Shown: piece by piece, positions 18,171 to 26,530 of the stretch
Numbering within the stretch: the first letter of the stretch is position 1
Layout of the letters: the number at the start of each line of letters is the position of its first letter
Source: Desulfosudis oleivorans
GTDB lineage: Bacteria > Desulfobacterota > Desulfobacteria > Desulfobacterales > SURF-7
DNA length: 44,023 nucleotides
Reading direction: 5' to 3'
Assembly: GCA_020723325.1 (NCBI GenBank)
Contig: DYJD01000043.1
Location: 1 to 44,023 of the forward strand
Translations under genes and position numbers: made by a program
Notes under the pieces: generated by a model
What the model saw: only the letters and a program-made list of their open reading frames with translations
The model's database searches: none
Told to the model about the DNA's origin: nothing

Positions 18171-18332
18171 AAAATTCGAAATTCGAATACCGAAATACGA
18201 AACAAATTCGAATTACCAAAAAAACAACAAAGCCAAACAATACGGCCATTGAGCCGTTGCTTTTTGTTTTGGTTATTTGGTTATTGAAATTTTGAATTTG
18301 TTTCGAATTTCGGATTTCGATATTCGAATTTA
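18171..18332. repeat. 162-bp A+T-rich long palindrome
   Basis: The left arm AAATTCGAAATTCGAATACC onward pairs imperfectly with the right arm ending CGATATTCGAATTT. Inner segments ACGAAACAAATTC and GAATTTGTTTCG, and AACAACAAAGC and GCTTTTTGTTTTG, also match in inverted order. Such an arrangement suggests a fold-back mobile element or an unusually large terminator between the converging dnaE and fabH-like genes. Confidence 0.65.
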
Positions 18333-18383
18333 CAGTATTGTGGCCCTAACTAATGACCAGGACCTTCACTCCTGCACACACGA

Positions 18384-19403
18384 TCACCAGGTGACGCTCA
18401 TCATGGTACAATTCAGTCCACTGCCGATGCCCATGAGGGCCACATGATCCCCGGGCTTGAGGCGGCCGTCTTCTTCTGCCAAGGCCAGGGTGATGGGTAT
18501 GGCGGCCGGGCCCACATTGCCCAGAAAGGGAAAAGTCAGATATTGTTTTTCCGGTGTCAAGCCCAGTTTTTGATTCAGGGCATCCATATTGCGCTGGCTG
18601 ACCTGGTGGGGAATGTAATGCTGGATGGTGGCGTCGCTCCAGTTTTTAATTTTCTCGCAAGCCAGTTGCCAGGTCCGCTGGGCCAATTTCACACCGTTGA
18701 TCAATAAAGTCGGTGCGTTTGTTATCATTTGATCCCGTTGGCCGCGGCATAATCCGGAATGTTCGGTGGCTGCCAGGCTCACGGAAGCATTGATGACATG
18801 GCCGGTGCGGCTGTTTTTACTGCCGCACAGCACCATGGCGGCAGCACCTGATCCCAGGGTGAGTGTGGCAAAATGGTCAGAAACACTCTGAATGTTCGCG
18901 CTGTCGGCATTCAGAAGGCGGATGGTGGATTCCACCACTTCCCGTGAACCCTCACCGTCAACAATCAGGCCATATTGAATCTGACCGCTTTTAATCATGA
19001 GACTGATGATATTGATGGCATTGATAAAGGCCAGGCAGGCATTGCCCACGTCAAAATTCAGGCAGTGGGGGGAAAGTTTCAGATTGCCGTGAACGATACA
19101 GGCCACGGAAGGCTCGATATAATCCTTGCAAACCGAGGTGCTGATCAAAACGCCGATGTCCTGGGGATTGATTCCGGCCTTGTCGATGGCCTTGCGGGCT
19201 GCCAATGTGGCCACGGCACTGGGCGTAACACCGGTATCCCAAAACCGTCTTTCACGGATGCCGGTCAAACCCAGGATTTGACCATGGGGTATCCTCAGTC
19301 GGCTTAGCAGCCCACTGATCTGCTCTTCAATCCAGGCAGATGAAATGCGATGGGGCGGGAGCTCATATGCAACCGATTCTATTGTGGTGTCTTCATGGGC
19401 CAT
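18384..19403 (-). CDS. 3-oxoacyl-ACP synthase III family protein (FabH/OleA-like)
   Basis: This thiolase-fold condensing enzyme joins an acyl-CoA or acyl-ACP starter with a second acyl unit in the cytoplasm. The catalytic cysteine is in VGNACLAF, the histidine in YIPHQVSQRNMD and the asparagine in FLGNVGPAA, all in the family's order. The 339-residue form starts at the ATG at 19403, preceded by AAAGGGA. A longer frame to 19712 runs through the promoter region and is rejected. Whether it starts fatty acids or makes another product such as an olefinic or special lipid cannot be told from sequence alone; no fatty-acid genes adjoin it. Confidence 0.8.
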   Translation of the reverse strand: MAHEDTTIESVAYELPPHRISSAWIEEQISGLLSRLRIPHGQILGLTGIRERRFWDTGVTPSAVATLAARKAIDKAGINPQDIGVLISTSVCKDYIEPSVACIVHGNLKLSPHCLNFDVGNACLAFINAINIISLMIKSGQIQYGLIVDGEGSREVVESTIRLLNADSANIQSVSDHFATLTLGSGAAAMVLCGSKNSRTGHVINASVSLAATEHSGLCRGQRDQMITNAPTLLINGVKLAQRTWQLACEKIKNWSDATIQHYIPHQVSQRNMDALNQKLGLTPEKQYLTFPFLGNVGPAAIPITLALAEEDGRLKPGDHVALMGIGSGLNCTMMSVTW

Positions 19404-19489
19404 GTTTTCAATCCCTTTGTTCTTGGGTGTTTGCTGGTTGTATGCCGATGTCATGTTGGTTTTTGGGTGCAGCATGGGATCGGATACCC

Positions 19490-19528
19490 AATTGTAACTG
19501 TTACTTAATGTAAACAGTGTTAACAATT
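19490..19528. promoter_or_regulatory. Imperfect palindrome between divergent genes, possible operator
   Basis: AATTGTAACTGTTAC and GTAAACAGTGTTAACAATT are imperfect reverse complements separated by TTAAT. The site lies upstream of the FabH-like gene, in the 271-bp gap it shares with the divergent ycgN-like gene. The regulator is unknown. Confidence 0.4.
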
Positions 19529-19596
19529 TATCAGTATAAATGCAACCCAATCTTTGCCGAAATTCATAAAAATTTGTCAAACCATATTTCGCCATC

Positions 19597-19625
19597 TTGT
19601 CACCCAAACGATAACATGGTATTAT
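19597..19625 (+). promoter_or_regulatory. Probable sigma70 promoter for the ycgN-like gene
   Basis: TTGTCA at 19597-19602 and TATTAT at 19620-19625 are separated by 17 bp, 50 bp before the start codon. Confidence 0.5.
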
Positions 19626-19674
19626 TTTAAAATTAAACCGGAAGCCTACAGCTTCAAATGTGTATAAGGAATCA

Positions 19675-20127
19675 ATGGAAGCGCTTGATTGTCGACCATT
19701 TTGGCAAACCAAATCCCTTGCCCAAATGACCCAGGAAGAATGGGAAGCATTATGTGACGGTTGCGGTCGTTGTTGTTTGGAAAAATTGGAAGATGCGGAT
19801 ACCGGGGCGGTTTACTACACCAGTGTTACTTGCCCGCAGTTGAACATCTGGGATTGTCGTTGTACTACCTATGGCAACCGTTCGACCGTGGAACCGGAGT
19901 GCATCCGGTTGACCCCGGACAATCTTGAACAGATCATCTGGATGCCGCGCACTTGCGCTTATCGTTGTTTGGCTGAAGAAAAGGAGCTGGCCTGGTGGCA
20001 CCCACTGGTGTCCGGCCGAACCGAATCAGTTCATGAAGCCGGCATTTCCGTCAGAAACAAAGCCATATCCGGTGCATTTGTTCTTCCGGAACAATTGGAT
20101 GCATATATTATTGACGCCGACATTTAG
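19675..20127 (+). CDS. YcgN-family cysteine-cluster protein (UPF0260)
   Basis: A 150-residue member of the UPF0260/YcgN family, defined by [20 protein letters not shown] at the N-terminus and further cysteines in CPQLN, DCRC..Y and CAYRCLAE. The cysteines resemble the YkgJ-type zinc or iron-binding cluster; no biochemical role is established. The ATG at 19675 has AAGGA only four bases upstream; a GTG at 19660 is the alternative. The protease gene follows 49 bp downstream, possibly on the same transcript. Confidence 0.82.
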   Translation: MEALDCRPFWQTKSLAQMTQEEWEALCDGCGRCCLEKLEDADTGAVYYTSVTCPQLNIWDCRCTTYGNRSTVEPECIRLTPDNLEQIIWMPRTCAYRCLAEEKELAWWHPLVSGRTESVHEAGISVRNKAISGAFVLPEQLDAYIIDADI

Positions 20128-20176
20128 CAAGGTTTGCGGCGCGCAAGTTTATTAGGAAGCAATTGGAGATTAATTG

Positions 20177-22348
20177 ATGAAAAGTATGAAGCATTTAACC
20201 ATCAAACTGCTGGTATTGAGTTTGATATGCAGTTGTATAGCCGGCGGCTTTTTTCTGTTTATTTCCCGCATCGAGGCCCGGGCCTCGATAAAACCACCGG
20301 CCTTGCCTGAGGATACCGCCTTTCTATCCAAAAGATCGGCCAATGTCCTGACGCCTGAGGAAGAGCATTGGAAAACCTGCGTTGAGATCGTAAAATTCCT
20401 TCAGCGCGGCTATTTTAAAGATGTCAAAATCGATGATCCTTTTTCCAGCAAGGTTTTTGAGCGTTACCTGAACGATTTGGACAGTATGCATCTTTATTTT
20501 TTGGCAAGTGATATCAAAGCCTTTGAACCGTTTCGTTTTGAATTGGATCAGGCCCTGGAAAAAGGCGATTTGCAGCCGGCCTATATCATTTTCAACCGGT
20601 ATCAACATCGTGTCATCGGTCGCTTGGAATACTTGCTCAAACTGCTCAACTCCACTTCCGCTTCCATGGATTTTTCTGTAAATGAAAGCATTGAAATTGA
20701 AAGAGAGAAAGCCCCATGGCCGGTGGATGAAAAAATGCTGGATGAAATCTGGCGCAAGCGCTTGAAGAATGATGTGTTGAACCTGCGCCTGGCCGGCAAG
20801 TCAAAGGACAAGATTTTCAGCACCCTGCGCAAGCGCTATGAAAATCAGTTGACCCGTGTGAAACAGCGCAACAGCGAAGATGTCTTCCGCAGCTATATCA
20901 ATGCCTACACCCAGAGTTATGATCCCCATACCCAGTATCTATCCCCGCAGTTGACGGAAAATTTCAATATCGCCATGCGCCTTTCCCTGGAAGGCATTGG
21001 CGCCGTGCTGCAAAGCAGCGATGAATATGTCAAGATTGTGCGGCTGATCGAGGCTGGTCCGGCCTATAAATCCGGTCAACTCAAACCTGGGGATCGCATT
21101 ATCGGCGTGGGTCAGAACGGTGACGGCGAGATGACCGACGTGATCGGCTGGCGCCTGGACGATGTGGTTGATTTGATCCGGGGACCCAAGGAAACCGTGG
21201 TGCGACTGGAAATCATTCCCGTGGATTCGGTGGATGATCATCAAACCAAAACCGTTAAGATCACGCGCAATACAGTCAAATTGGAAGACCAGGCTGTGAA
21301 GAAAAAAATCGTGACCATGGAGCGCAACAGCGGCGGCAGCTATCGCATCGGTGTTATTGATATCCCCACCTTTTATATTGATTTCGATGCCTATCAAAGC
21401 GGCAACAAGGATTTTCGAAGCACCACCAAGGATGTTCGCCGGATTTTGGAGGAATTCCGCAATGAGCATGTGGACGGCGTCATCGTGGACCTGCGCGACA
21501 ACGGCGGCGGCGCCCTGGAAGAGGCCAAACAACTCACCGGCCTTTTTGTGGAATCCGGTCCCATTGTTCAGGTACGGGACGACCGCGGGAGAGTGCGGGC
21601 CTTATATGATCCGGATCCGGCCCTGGTCTATGAAGGGCCGCTGGTGGTGATCATCAACCGCATCAGCGCATCGGCGTCGGAAATTTTTGCCGGCGCGATT
21701 CAGGATTATCGTCGCGGAATTGTGGTGGGCACTCGGACTTTCGGCAAGGGCACGGTGCAAACCATGGAACGCCTAAACAGGGGACAATTGAAATTGACCC
21801 ATGGGATGTTTTACCGGGTATCCGGCGAGAGCACCCAGAACCGCGGGGTCCTGCCGGACATCGAGTTTCCTTCGCTTTACGATCAGAAGAAAATCGGAGA
21901 GAGCGCCCTGCCCGAGGCCTTGCCATGGGCATCGATTTCATCCGTGTCCTACCGCCCCCATGCCGACCTGGGCAATCGGATTCAACGCTTGCGGGATCTG
22001 CATGAAGTGCGGATAAAAAATGATATCGGTTTTGCCTATCTCACGACCGCCGTGGAACAACTGGAAGAGGCGCGCCGACAGACCCATCTGTCATTACAAG
22101 AAAAAATACGGGTTTCCGAACGTGAAAAAGCCGAACATTTGCGGTTGGAATTGACCAATATGCGCCGTTCGGCAGAGGGGCTGACGCCGCTTAAGAGCAC
22201 CAGCGAACTGGAAGCGGAAACCGAGGAAGAGGAGGAAAAACTGCCGGATCCTAAAAAAGAAGAAACCTTTGATCCGATTCTGGTTGAAAGCGAAAAGATT
22301 TTATTGGATTATATTGCGATTTCATCGGAATCCGTGGCTGTGAAATGA
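20177..22348 (+). CDS. prc: C-terminal processing protease (Prc/Tsp)
   Basis: A periplasmic serine protease of 723 residues. A signal or anchor helix (about residues 5-27) is followed by the N-terminal helical domain. A PDZ domain begins at about 265 (LSLEGIGAVLQ, GDRIIGVGQ). The S41 catalytic domain has VDLRDNGGG, the nucleophile serine at about 498 in SASASEIFAG and the lysine at about 523 in FGKGTVQT. The C-terminal region matches the DUF3340-type tail of the long E. coli Prc class rather than the short CtpA class. Prc trims proteins from the C-terminus and turns over cell-wall hydrolases. The ATG at 20177 has TTGGAG upstream. Confidence 0.92.
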   Translation: MKSMKHLTIKLLVLSLICSCIAGGFFLFISRIEARASIKPPALPEDTAFLSKRSANVLTPEEEHWKTCVEIVKFLQRGYFKDVKIDDPFSSKVFERYLNDLDSMHLYFLASDIKAFEPFRFELDQALEKGDLQPAYIIFNRYQHRVIGRLEYLLKLLNSTSASMDFSVNESIEIEREKAPWPVDEKMLDEIWRKRLKNDVLNLRLAGKSKDKIFSTLRKRYENQLTRVKQRNSEDVFRSYINAYTQSYDPHTQYLSPQLTENFNIAMRLSLEGIGAVLQSSDEYVKIVRLIEAGPAYKSGQLKPGDRIIGVGQNGDGEMTDVIGWRLDDVVDLIRGPKETVVRLEIIPVDSVDDHQTKTVKITRNTVKLEDQAVKKKIVTMERNSGGSYRIGVIDIPTFYIDFDAYQSGNKDFRSTTKDVRRILEEFRNEHVDGVIVDLRDNGGGALEEAKQLTGLFVESGPIVQVRDDRGRVRALYDPDPALVYEGPLVVIINRISASASEIFAGAIQDYRRGIVVGTRTFGKGTVQTMERLNRGQLKLTHGMFYRVSGESTQNRGVLPDIEFPSLYDQKKIGESALPEALPWASISSVSYRPHADLGNRIQRLRDLHEVRIKNDIGFAYLTTAVEQLEEARRQTHLSLQEKIRVSEREKAEHLRLELTNMRRSAEGLTPLKSTSELEAETEEEEEKLPDPKKEETFDPILVESEKILLDYIAISSESVAVK

Positions 22349-22403
22349 AAGCGTTGGTTGGTTTTTCAATTCTTTAAATGAGCTGAACAAGGGAATAGGA
22401 ATC

Positions 22404-23810
22404 ATGAGCCCCATCGGTTGGCCAAAGAAAAAATCGGCAAAGGAAGAGGACCGCAAACGCATAGTTGAAAAGGGAACAACTTCTAAAGTTGCGGAAGAAA
22501 AACAAAAGGAGCGTGAGGCGATCTTCAAGGGCCTGGATGAAACCGAGATCAATGCGTTATACAGCATGGCCCATGTGCTGCGCATGAAGCCAGGTGATTT
22601 CCTTTTTCAGGAAGGTGACATTGATCAGCGGGTTTTCGTGATCCTGGAAGGAAAGATCCGAATCACCCAAACCATTGGGGGCATTACCGAGGAACTCGTG
22701 AAATTGAGCCCGGGCACATGGATGGGGGATACAGGTTTTGCCAGGGCCAGGCGCACCACTTCAGCGGCAGCCGATACAGATGCAGCCGTGATGGCCCTAG
22801 ACCGGGACACCATAAATTCCCTGGAAAACAAGACCCAATTGTATTTCTACAAGCGGCTGAGCAATCTGTCCTCCCTGAAGGTCAGTCAGCTCGAGGCCCA
22901 AAGGATGGAACAGACCGCCAAAAACTCACAATTGGCCGAGGCCCTGGTTCTGGCCAAAACCGGACACCGTACGGATTTGGAAAAATCCGAGCTGATTCAG
23001 GCGGTAATTCAAACCATGCCCAAACTACCGGCCTTTGTGAATGCCCTTTCCATGAATTGGGCCGGTGTTGAGGATGATGCTGCCGGCGCCCTGGACCGTC
23101 TGTACGAAGCCCCGGAACTTCTGGAGGATGTGCTAAAAAAGATCAATTCATCCTATTTCGCCTTTCCGGAAGCGGTTGAGGATATCAAGAGCGCCGCGCT
23201 GTCTATGGGGGTTCAGGCTTTGTATCGGACAGTGGTGGCCGAAGGTGTCCGCCGGGCCATGCCCAATACCTTTGAATTCGACCGGCTGCATGCCCAGGCG
23301 GTGACCATCTCCCATATTGCCTATGCGCTGTCGGCCTGTTCCCAGAAAAGCGCGCCGGTGCTTTCCGCCACCATCGGGCTGGTTCATAATATCGGCCAGA
23401 CGGTCATGGCTTTAATAAAGAAAATCAATCCGGGTGCCAGCGCCTTCATTGATGCTGTGGAGCATCCGGCCCTGGGGGCCTTGCTGCTTCGGGAATGGAA
23501 TCTGCCGGAGGCTGTTTGTTTCTCGGTTGAATGCCTTTTCCACCCGGATATTATGCCGCCTTCCAAGATTTCAGAAGATATTCTGAATCACGTGACCATT
23601 TTGTACATGGCCAGACTGTGCCATGATGTCATGCAGGGCAAATCGGAAAGATACATGCCCATGTTGTATTTTGATGACTACAAGCGCCTGTTGAAATGGG
23701 ATAAGCTCACCCCGGAAGATATTTTGTTGTCACATGCCTTGCCTTTTCTCAGAAAAAAAACAGCAGGGCTGCCAGACTTTTTGCGACAAGTGCTAAAACA
23801 ATACGAATAA
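22404..23810 (+). CDS. Cyclic nucleotide-binding and HDOD domain protein
   Basis: The 468-residue cytoplasmic protein has a basic, charged N-terminus (about 1-40), a cyclic-nucleotide-binding domain (about 45-160, with FLFQEGDIDQRVFVILEGKI) and a short coiled linker. The C-terminal half (about 195-400) is an HDOD domain, with LPKLPAFVNALS-type entry and TIGLVHNIGQTVM where HD enzymes carry metal ligands. HDOD proteins lack the full metal set and usually act as signalling scaffolds. The ligand and output partner are unknown. It starts 55 bp after the protease and may be cotranscribed with it. Confidence 0.82.
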   Translation: MSPIGWPKKKSAKEEDRKRIVEKGTTSKVAEEKQKEREAIFKGLDETEINALYSMAHVLRMKPGDFLFQEGDIDQRVFVILEGKIRITQTIGGITEELVKLSPGTWMGDTGFARARRTTSAAADTDAAVMALDRDTINSLENKTQLYFYKRLSNLSSLKVSQLEAQRMEQTAKNSQLAEALVLAKTGHRTDLEKSELIQAVIQTMPKLPAFVNALSMNWAGVEDDAAGALDRLYEAPELLEDVLKKINSSYFAFPEAVEDIKSAALSMGVQALYRTVVAEGVRRAMPNTFEFDRLHAQAVTISHIAYALSACSQKSAPVLSATIGLVHNIGQTVMALIKKINPGASAFIDAVEHPALGALLLREWNLPEAVCFSVECLFHPDIMPPSKISEDILNHVTILYMARLCHDVMQGKSERYMPMLYFDDYKRLLKWDKLTPEDILLSHALPFLRKKTAGLPDFLRQVLKQYE

Positions 23811-23842
23811 GCCGGACTGTGCCAAAAATTACGGTCGTGACT

Positions 23843-23905
23843 GTAGGTGCGGCCATCACTTTCACAGTGGGAGCGGCTGCCAGCCGCGATACTCCTGAAA
23901 TGAAG
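23843..23905. repeat. REP-like palindromic unit R4
   Basis: CAGTGGGAGCGGCTGCCAGC matches the family core with one change in the loop (TGC for TTC). It sits between the converging CNBD-HDOD and aroQ genes. The outer arms are diverged. Confidence 0.65.
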
Positions 23906-23921
23906 TTAAAGCCCGATCTGT

Positions 23922-24389
23922 TTACGCGTTGTCCACAGGCTTGACTACATTCGCAAGGGCTTCCAGGGCCAGGGTATAGCCGAAAACGCCCATGCCGGAG
24001 ATTTGCCCCAGGGCAATATCCGCTATCATGGATTTGTGGCGAAAGGGCTCCCTTTTATAGATATTGCTGAGATGGATCTCCACAATGGGGATTTTCAGCA
24101 ACAACAGGGCATCCCGGATGGCGATGCTGGTATGGGTGAAAGCTGCGGGATTGATGATGAGTCCCTGATAGCACCCAAGGGCGGCCTGGATCCTGTCCAC
24201 AATGGCGCCCTCATGATTGGATTGAAACGTGTCCACCTGCAACCCCAGGCTTTGTCCCTTCTCACCCAGGCCCGCATTGACTTCGTCCAGGGTGGTGGCA
24301 CCGTAGATTTCAGGCTCCCGCTTGCCCAGCATATTCAGATTGGGCCCGTGAATCACCAGTATACCGGGCAGATTCATTTTCGGCTTCAT
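23922..24389 (-). CDS. aroQ: 3-dehydroquinate dehydratase, type II
   Basis: The enzyme dehydrates 3-dehydroquinate to 3-dehydroshikimate in the shikimate pathway. [18 protein letters not shown] at the N-terminus holds the lid tyrosine and arginine, [12 protein letters not shown] follows, [17 protein letters not shown] contains the catalytic histidine region, and [17 protein letters not shown] binds substrate. At 155 residues the length is normal. The ATG at 24389 is set by GAGGAGG upstream; the longer frame to 24578 overlaps the end of rpe and is not used. It lies 49 bp downstream of rpe on the same strand. Confidence 0.93.
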   Translation of the reverse strand: MKPKMNLPGILVIHGPNLNMLGKREPEIYGATTLDEVNAGLGEKGQSLGLQVDTFQSNHEGAIVDRIQAALGCYQGLIINPAAFTHTSIAIRDALLLLKIPIVEIHLSNIYKREPFRHKSMIADIALGQISGMGVFGYTLALEALANVVKPVDNA

Positions 24390-24438
24390 GGATCTTGTCC
24401 TCCTCATGGGTATTCTATGGTCTTGTGTGTTTTCAAGT

Positions 24439-25095
24439 TCAGCACCCGATTTTCTCCCGGAACAATTGAATGGTTTTCCGATAATCCTTGCTGCCGAAAA
24501 TAGCAGAACCGGCCACGAATACATCCGTGCCTGCCGCGGCAATACCGGGAAGGGTGTCCGGATTGACTCCGCCGTCAATTTGAACCAGGGTATCCAGGCC
24601 CTTTTGTTGGATGTCGGCTTTCAGGCACTTGATTTTTTCCAGGGCATTGGGAATGAATGATTGCCCGCCGAAGCCGGGATTGACGCTCATGATCAGGACA
24701 AAGTGCAAGCTTTCCAGAACCCAGTTAACTGCGGACAGGGGCGTGGCCGGATTCAGCACAGCTCCGGCCTTGACGCCGGAATTGTTGATCAACTGGATGG
24801 TTCGATGCAGATGGGGGCAGGCCTCCACATGCACGGAAATCAGATCTGCGCCGGCGGCCACAAAATCCGGAATGAACAGATCCGGTTTCTCAATCATCAG
24901 ATGCACATCCAGGGGCAGGGCTGTGGCCCGGCGGCAAGCTTCCACGATGATGGGGCCATAGGAAATATTGGGTACAAAATGTCCGTCCATCACATCAATA
25001 TGGAGCCAGTCTGCGCCGGCATCTTCAACCGCCTTGATTTCATCTCCAAGGCGCGTGAAGTCGGCGGATAGAATGGACGGTGCGATCAATTTCAT
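24439..25095 (-). CDS. rpe: Ribulose-phosphate 3-epimerase
   Basis: The enzyme interconverts ribulose 5-phosphate and xylulose 5-phosphate in the pentose phosphate pathway. APSILSADF at the N-terminus, [14 protein letters not shown] (metal and acid/base residues), [20 protein letters not shown] and QIDGGV are all present in the TIM-barrel order. The length of 218 is typical. The start at 25095 follows GGGAGGAAAA. It is flanked on the same strand by aroQ downstream and the PASTA protein gene upstream (37 bp), probably one transcript. Confidence 0.94.
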   Translation of the reverse strand: MKLIAPSILSADFTRLGDEIKAVEDAGADWLHIDVMDGHFVPNISYGPIIVEACRRATALPLDVHLMIEKPDLFIPDFVAAGADLISVHVEACPHLHRTIQLINNSGVKAGAVLNPATPLSAVNWVLESLHFVLIMSVNPGFGGQSFIPNALEKIKCLKADIQQKGLDTLVQIDGGVNPDTLPGIAAAGTDVFVAGSAIFGSKDYRKTIQLFREKIGC

Positions 25096-25132
25096 GGTTG
25101 TTTTCCTCCCTTGGTAAGTAGAATCAGGTTGA

Positions 25133-26101
25133 TCATGAATCGGACCCTTCGGATTTGATCAGCTCATTATTTTGATACAGCACCACTTCCGCCCGGGCAT
25201 GCCTGGGAACCAGGGACCAAATTTCCGTTCCAGGCACAACCAGCTCATCATAAAAATCCATTGAATAGCCATAGCAGGTGACCCGAATGCGAATGCGTTT
25301 TTTCATGAAGCCTTCTGTCAGACGATATCGAAACAGACGCGGGCCGGCCGCCAGGTCCTGATTTTGACGGCGGGCCTCGGCGGTTTGGCGATTAATGGTC
25401 AGATCCAGGGCCGCTCCTTTTTGGATGCGGTAGCCAGGGCTCGGTTCTTGAGAAATGATGGTATGCAAAGGCTGGTCGGGCTTGTAAACGGATTTGATTT
25501 CACCTATGCGTAGGCCCATTTTTCCGATTTTATGAACTGCCTCATCCAGGGACACGTCACTGAGATCCGGCACTTTATAGAAATTTGGACGCGGGCCGGT
25601 GCTGATCAAGAGATTCACCGGCGCACTGGCATGGGTAACGGCCCCCGGTTCCGGCGTATGGGCAAGCACCTCGTCCTTTGGCAGGCCTGCTGAGAAAACA
25701 AATGTATTCGCCCCCATGGATAAGTCATTTTCCTCCAGAATAATGCGGGCTTGCTGAATGGAGAGGTGCCGCAGATCCGGCATGTTGATGAATTCCGTTC
25801 CTTTGGAGAGAATCAAACGGACATCACGGCCTTTCTTGATTTCCTGACCCGGCGGGGGGTCTTGAAAAAGCACATGATGGGGCGGGGTGGTGCGGTTGTA
25901 TTCGGATTTGGCGACCTTGATATTGAGTTCAAGCTGGGAAAGCACTTCCAGGGTGTTTACCAGGCTTTTGCCCACAAGATTCGGTACAATGACGGTTTCT
26001 TCACTTTTAATGAGGGCGGTGAGCATCAAATAGGTGCTGATGCCTGCCACAAAAAAGGCAGCCAGAAAAAAAAAACCCATGCGGATTATTTTTAGGATCA
26101 T
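25133..26101 (-). CDS. Membrane-anchored PASTA domain protein
   Basis: The 322-residue product has one N-terminal membrane helix (about 7-30) and three extracytoplasmic PASTA domains (about 38-104, 105-172 and 175-241). Each ends in a PxPG..(V/I)..G turn (DPPPGQEIKKG, TPEPGAVTH, EPSPGYRIQKG). A further 80-residue basic C-terminal part has no domain I recognise. PASTA domains usually bind peptidoglycan fragments, but here there is no kinase or penicillin-binding domain. In deltaproteobacteria such stand-alone PASTA genes often sit beside rpe, as here. The role is inferred only as a cell-envelope protein. Confidence 0.85.
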   Translation of the reverse strand: MILKIIRMGFFFLAAFFVAGISTYLMLTALIKSEETVIVPNLVGKSLVNTLEVLSQLELNIKVAKSEYNRTTPPHHVLFQDPPPGQEIKKGRDVRLILSKGTEFINMPDLRHLSIQQARIILEENDLSMGANTFVFSAGLPKDEVLAHTPEPGAVTHASAPVNLLISTGPRPNFYKVPDLSDVSLDEAVHKIGKMGLRIGEIKSVYKPDQPLHTIISQEPSPGYRIQKGAALDLTINRQTAEARRQNQDLAAGPRLFRYRLTEGFMKKRIRIRVTCYGYSMDFYDELVVPGTEIWSLVPRHARAEVVLYQNNELIKSEGSDS

Positions 26102-26211
26102 GATTTACAGCCGTTCAATGGATCGATGATTATGGGAAAAGGATCTTATTCAGATTGCGGGGGGATGTCAATCAGGATTAACGGGGTGGATGCGGGATGG
26201 CACGGTTTTTT

Positions 26212-26293
26212 ATTAACCGTTAGCAATTGATTATTAATTATTAGCTGTTTTTGTTGTTTTTTAACGGTTAAAAATCAATTGTTAACGGTTAAT
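26212..26293. repeat. 82-bp A+T-rich inverted repeat
   Basis: ATTAACCGTTAGCAATTGATT at 26212-26232 pairs with its complement at 26273-26293 with one mismatch in 21. It could terminate the minus-strand hmc transcript or be a small fold-back element. Together with the hexamer run and REP unit that follow, it fills the gap 26102-26530; there is no gene there. Confidence 0.7.
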
Positions 26294-26335
26294 GGTTAAT
26301 GAAAAAGCAACGGGTATGAGATATGGGCTGGGGTA

Positions 26336-26357
26336 GCGAGTCGGGGTCGGTATCGAT
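26336..26357. repeat. Short hexamer repeat (GGTCGG/GGTATCG)
   Basis: CGAGTCGGGGTCGGTATCGA is a short version of the hexamer runs at 5431 and 12657. As in those places, a REP-like unit is nearby (R5, about 40 bp away). Confidence 0.6.
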
Positions 26358-26396
26358 AAGTGGAAAGTGGGAAGCGGAAGTTTTCGGTCAGCCCTT

Positions 26397-26458
26397 TTTG
26401 TGGGAGCGGCTTCCAGCCGCGATGCGGTCGAAACCATATTATTTCAGCAAGGATTTAT
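26397..26458. repeat. REP-like palindromic unit R5
   Basis: TTGTGGGAGCGGCTTCCAGC plus CGCGATGCGGTCGAAACC is the best-preserved core of the family, with the perfect hairpin GCGGCT-TCC-AGCCGC. It lies downstream of hmcF. Confidence 0.75.
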
Positions 26459-26530
26459 CAGACATTGTCCTTCTGATGGTGGTGAATCAATATCTCATAT
26501 CCCATATCCCACATCCCGTCGTACCCCTGC

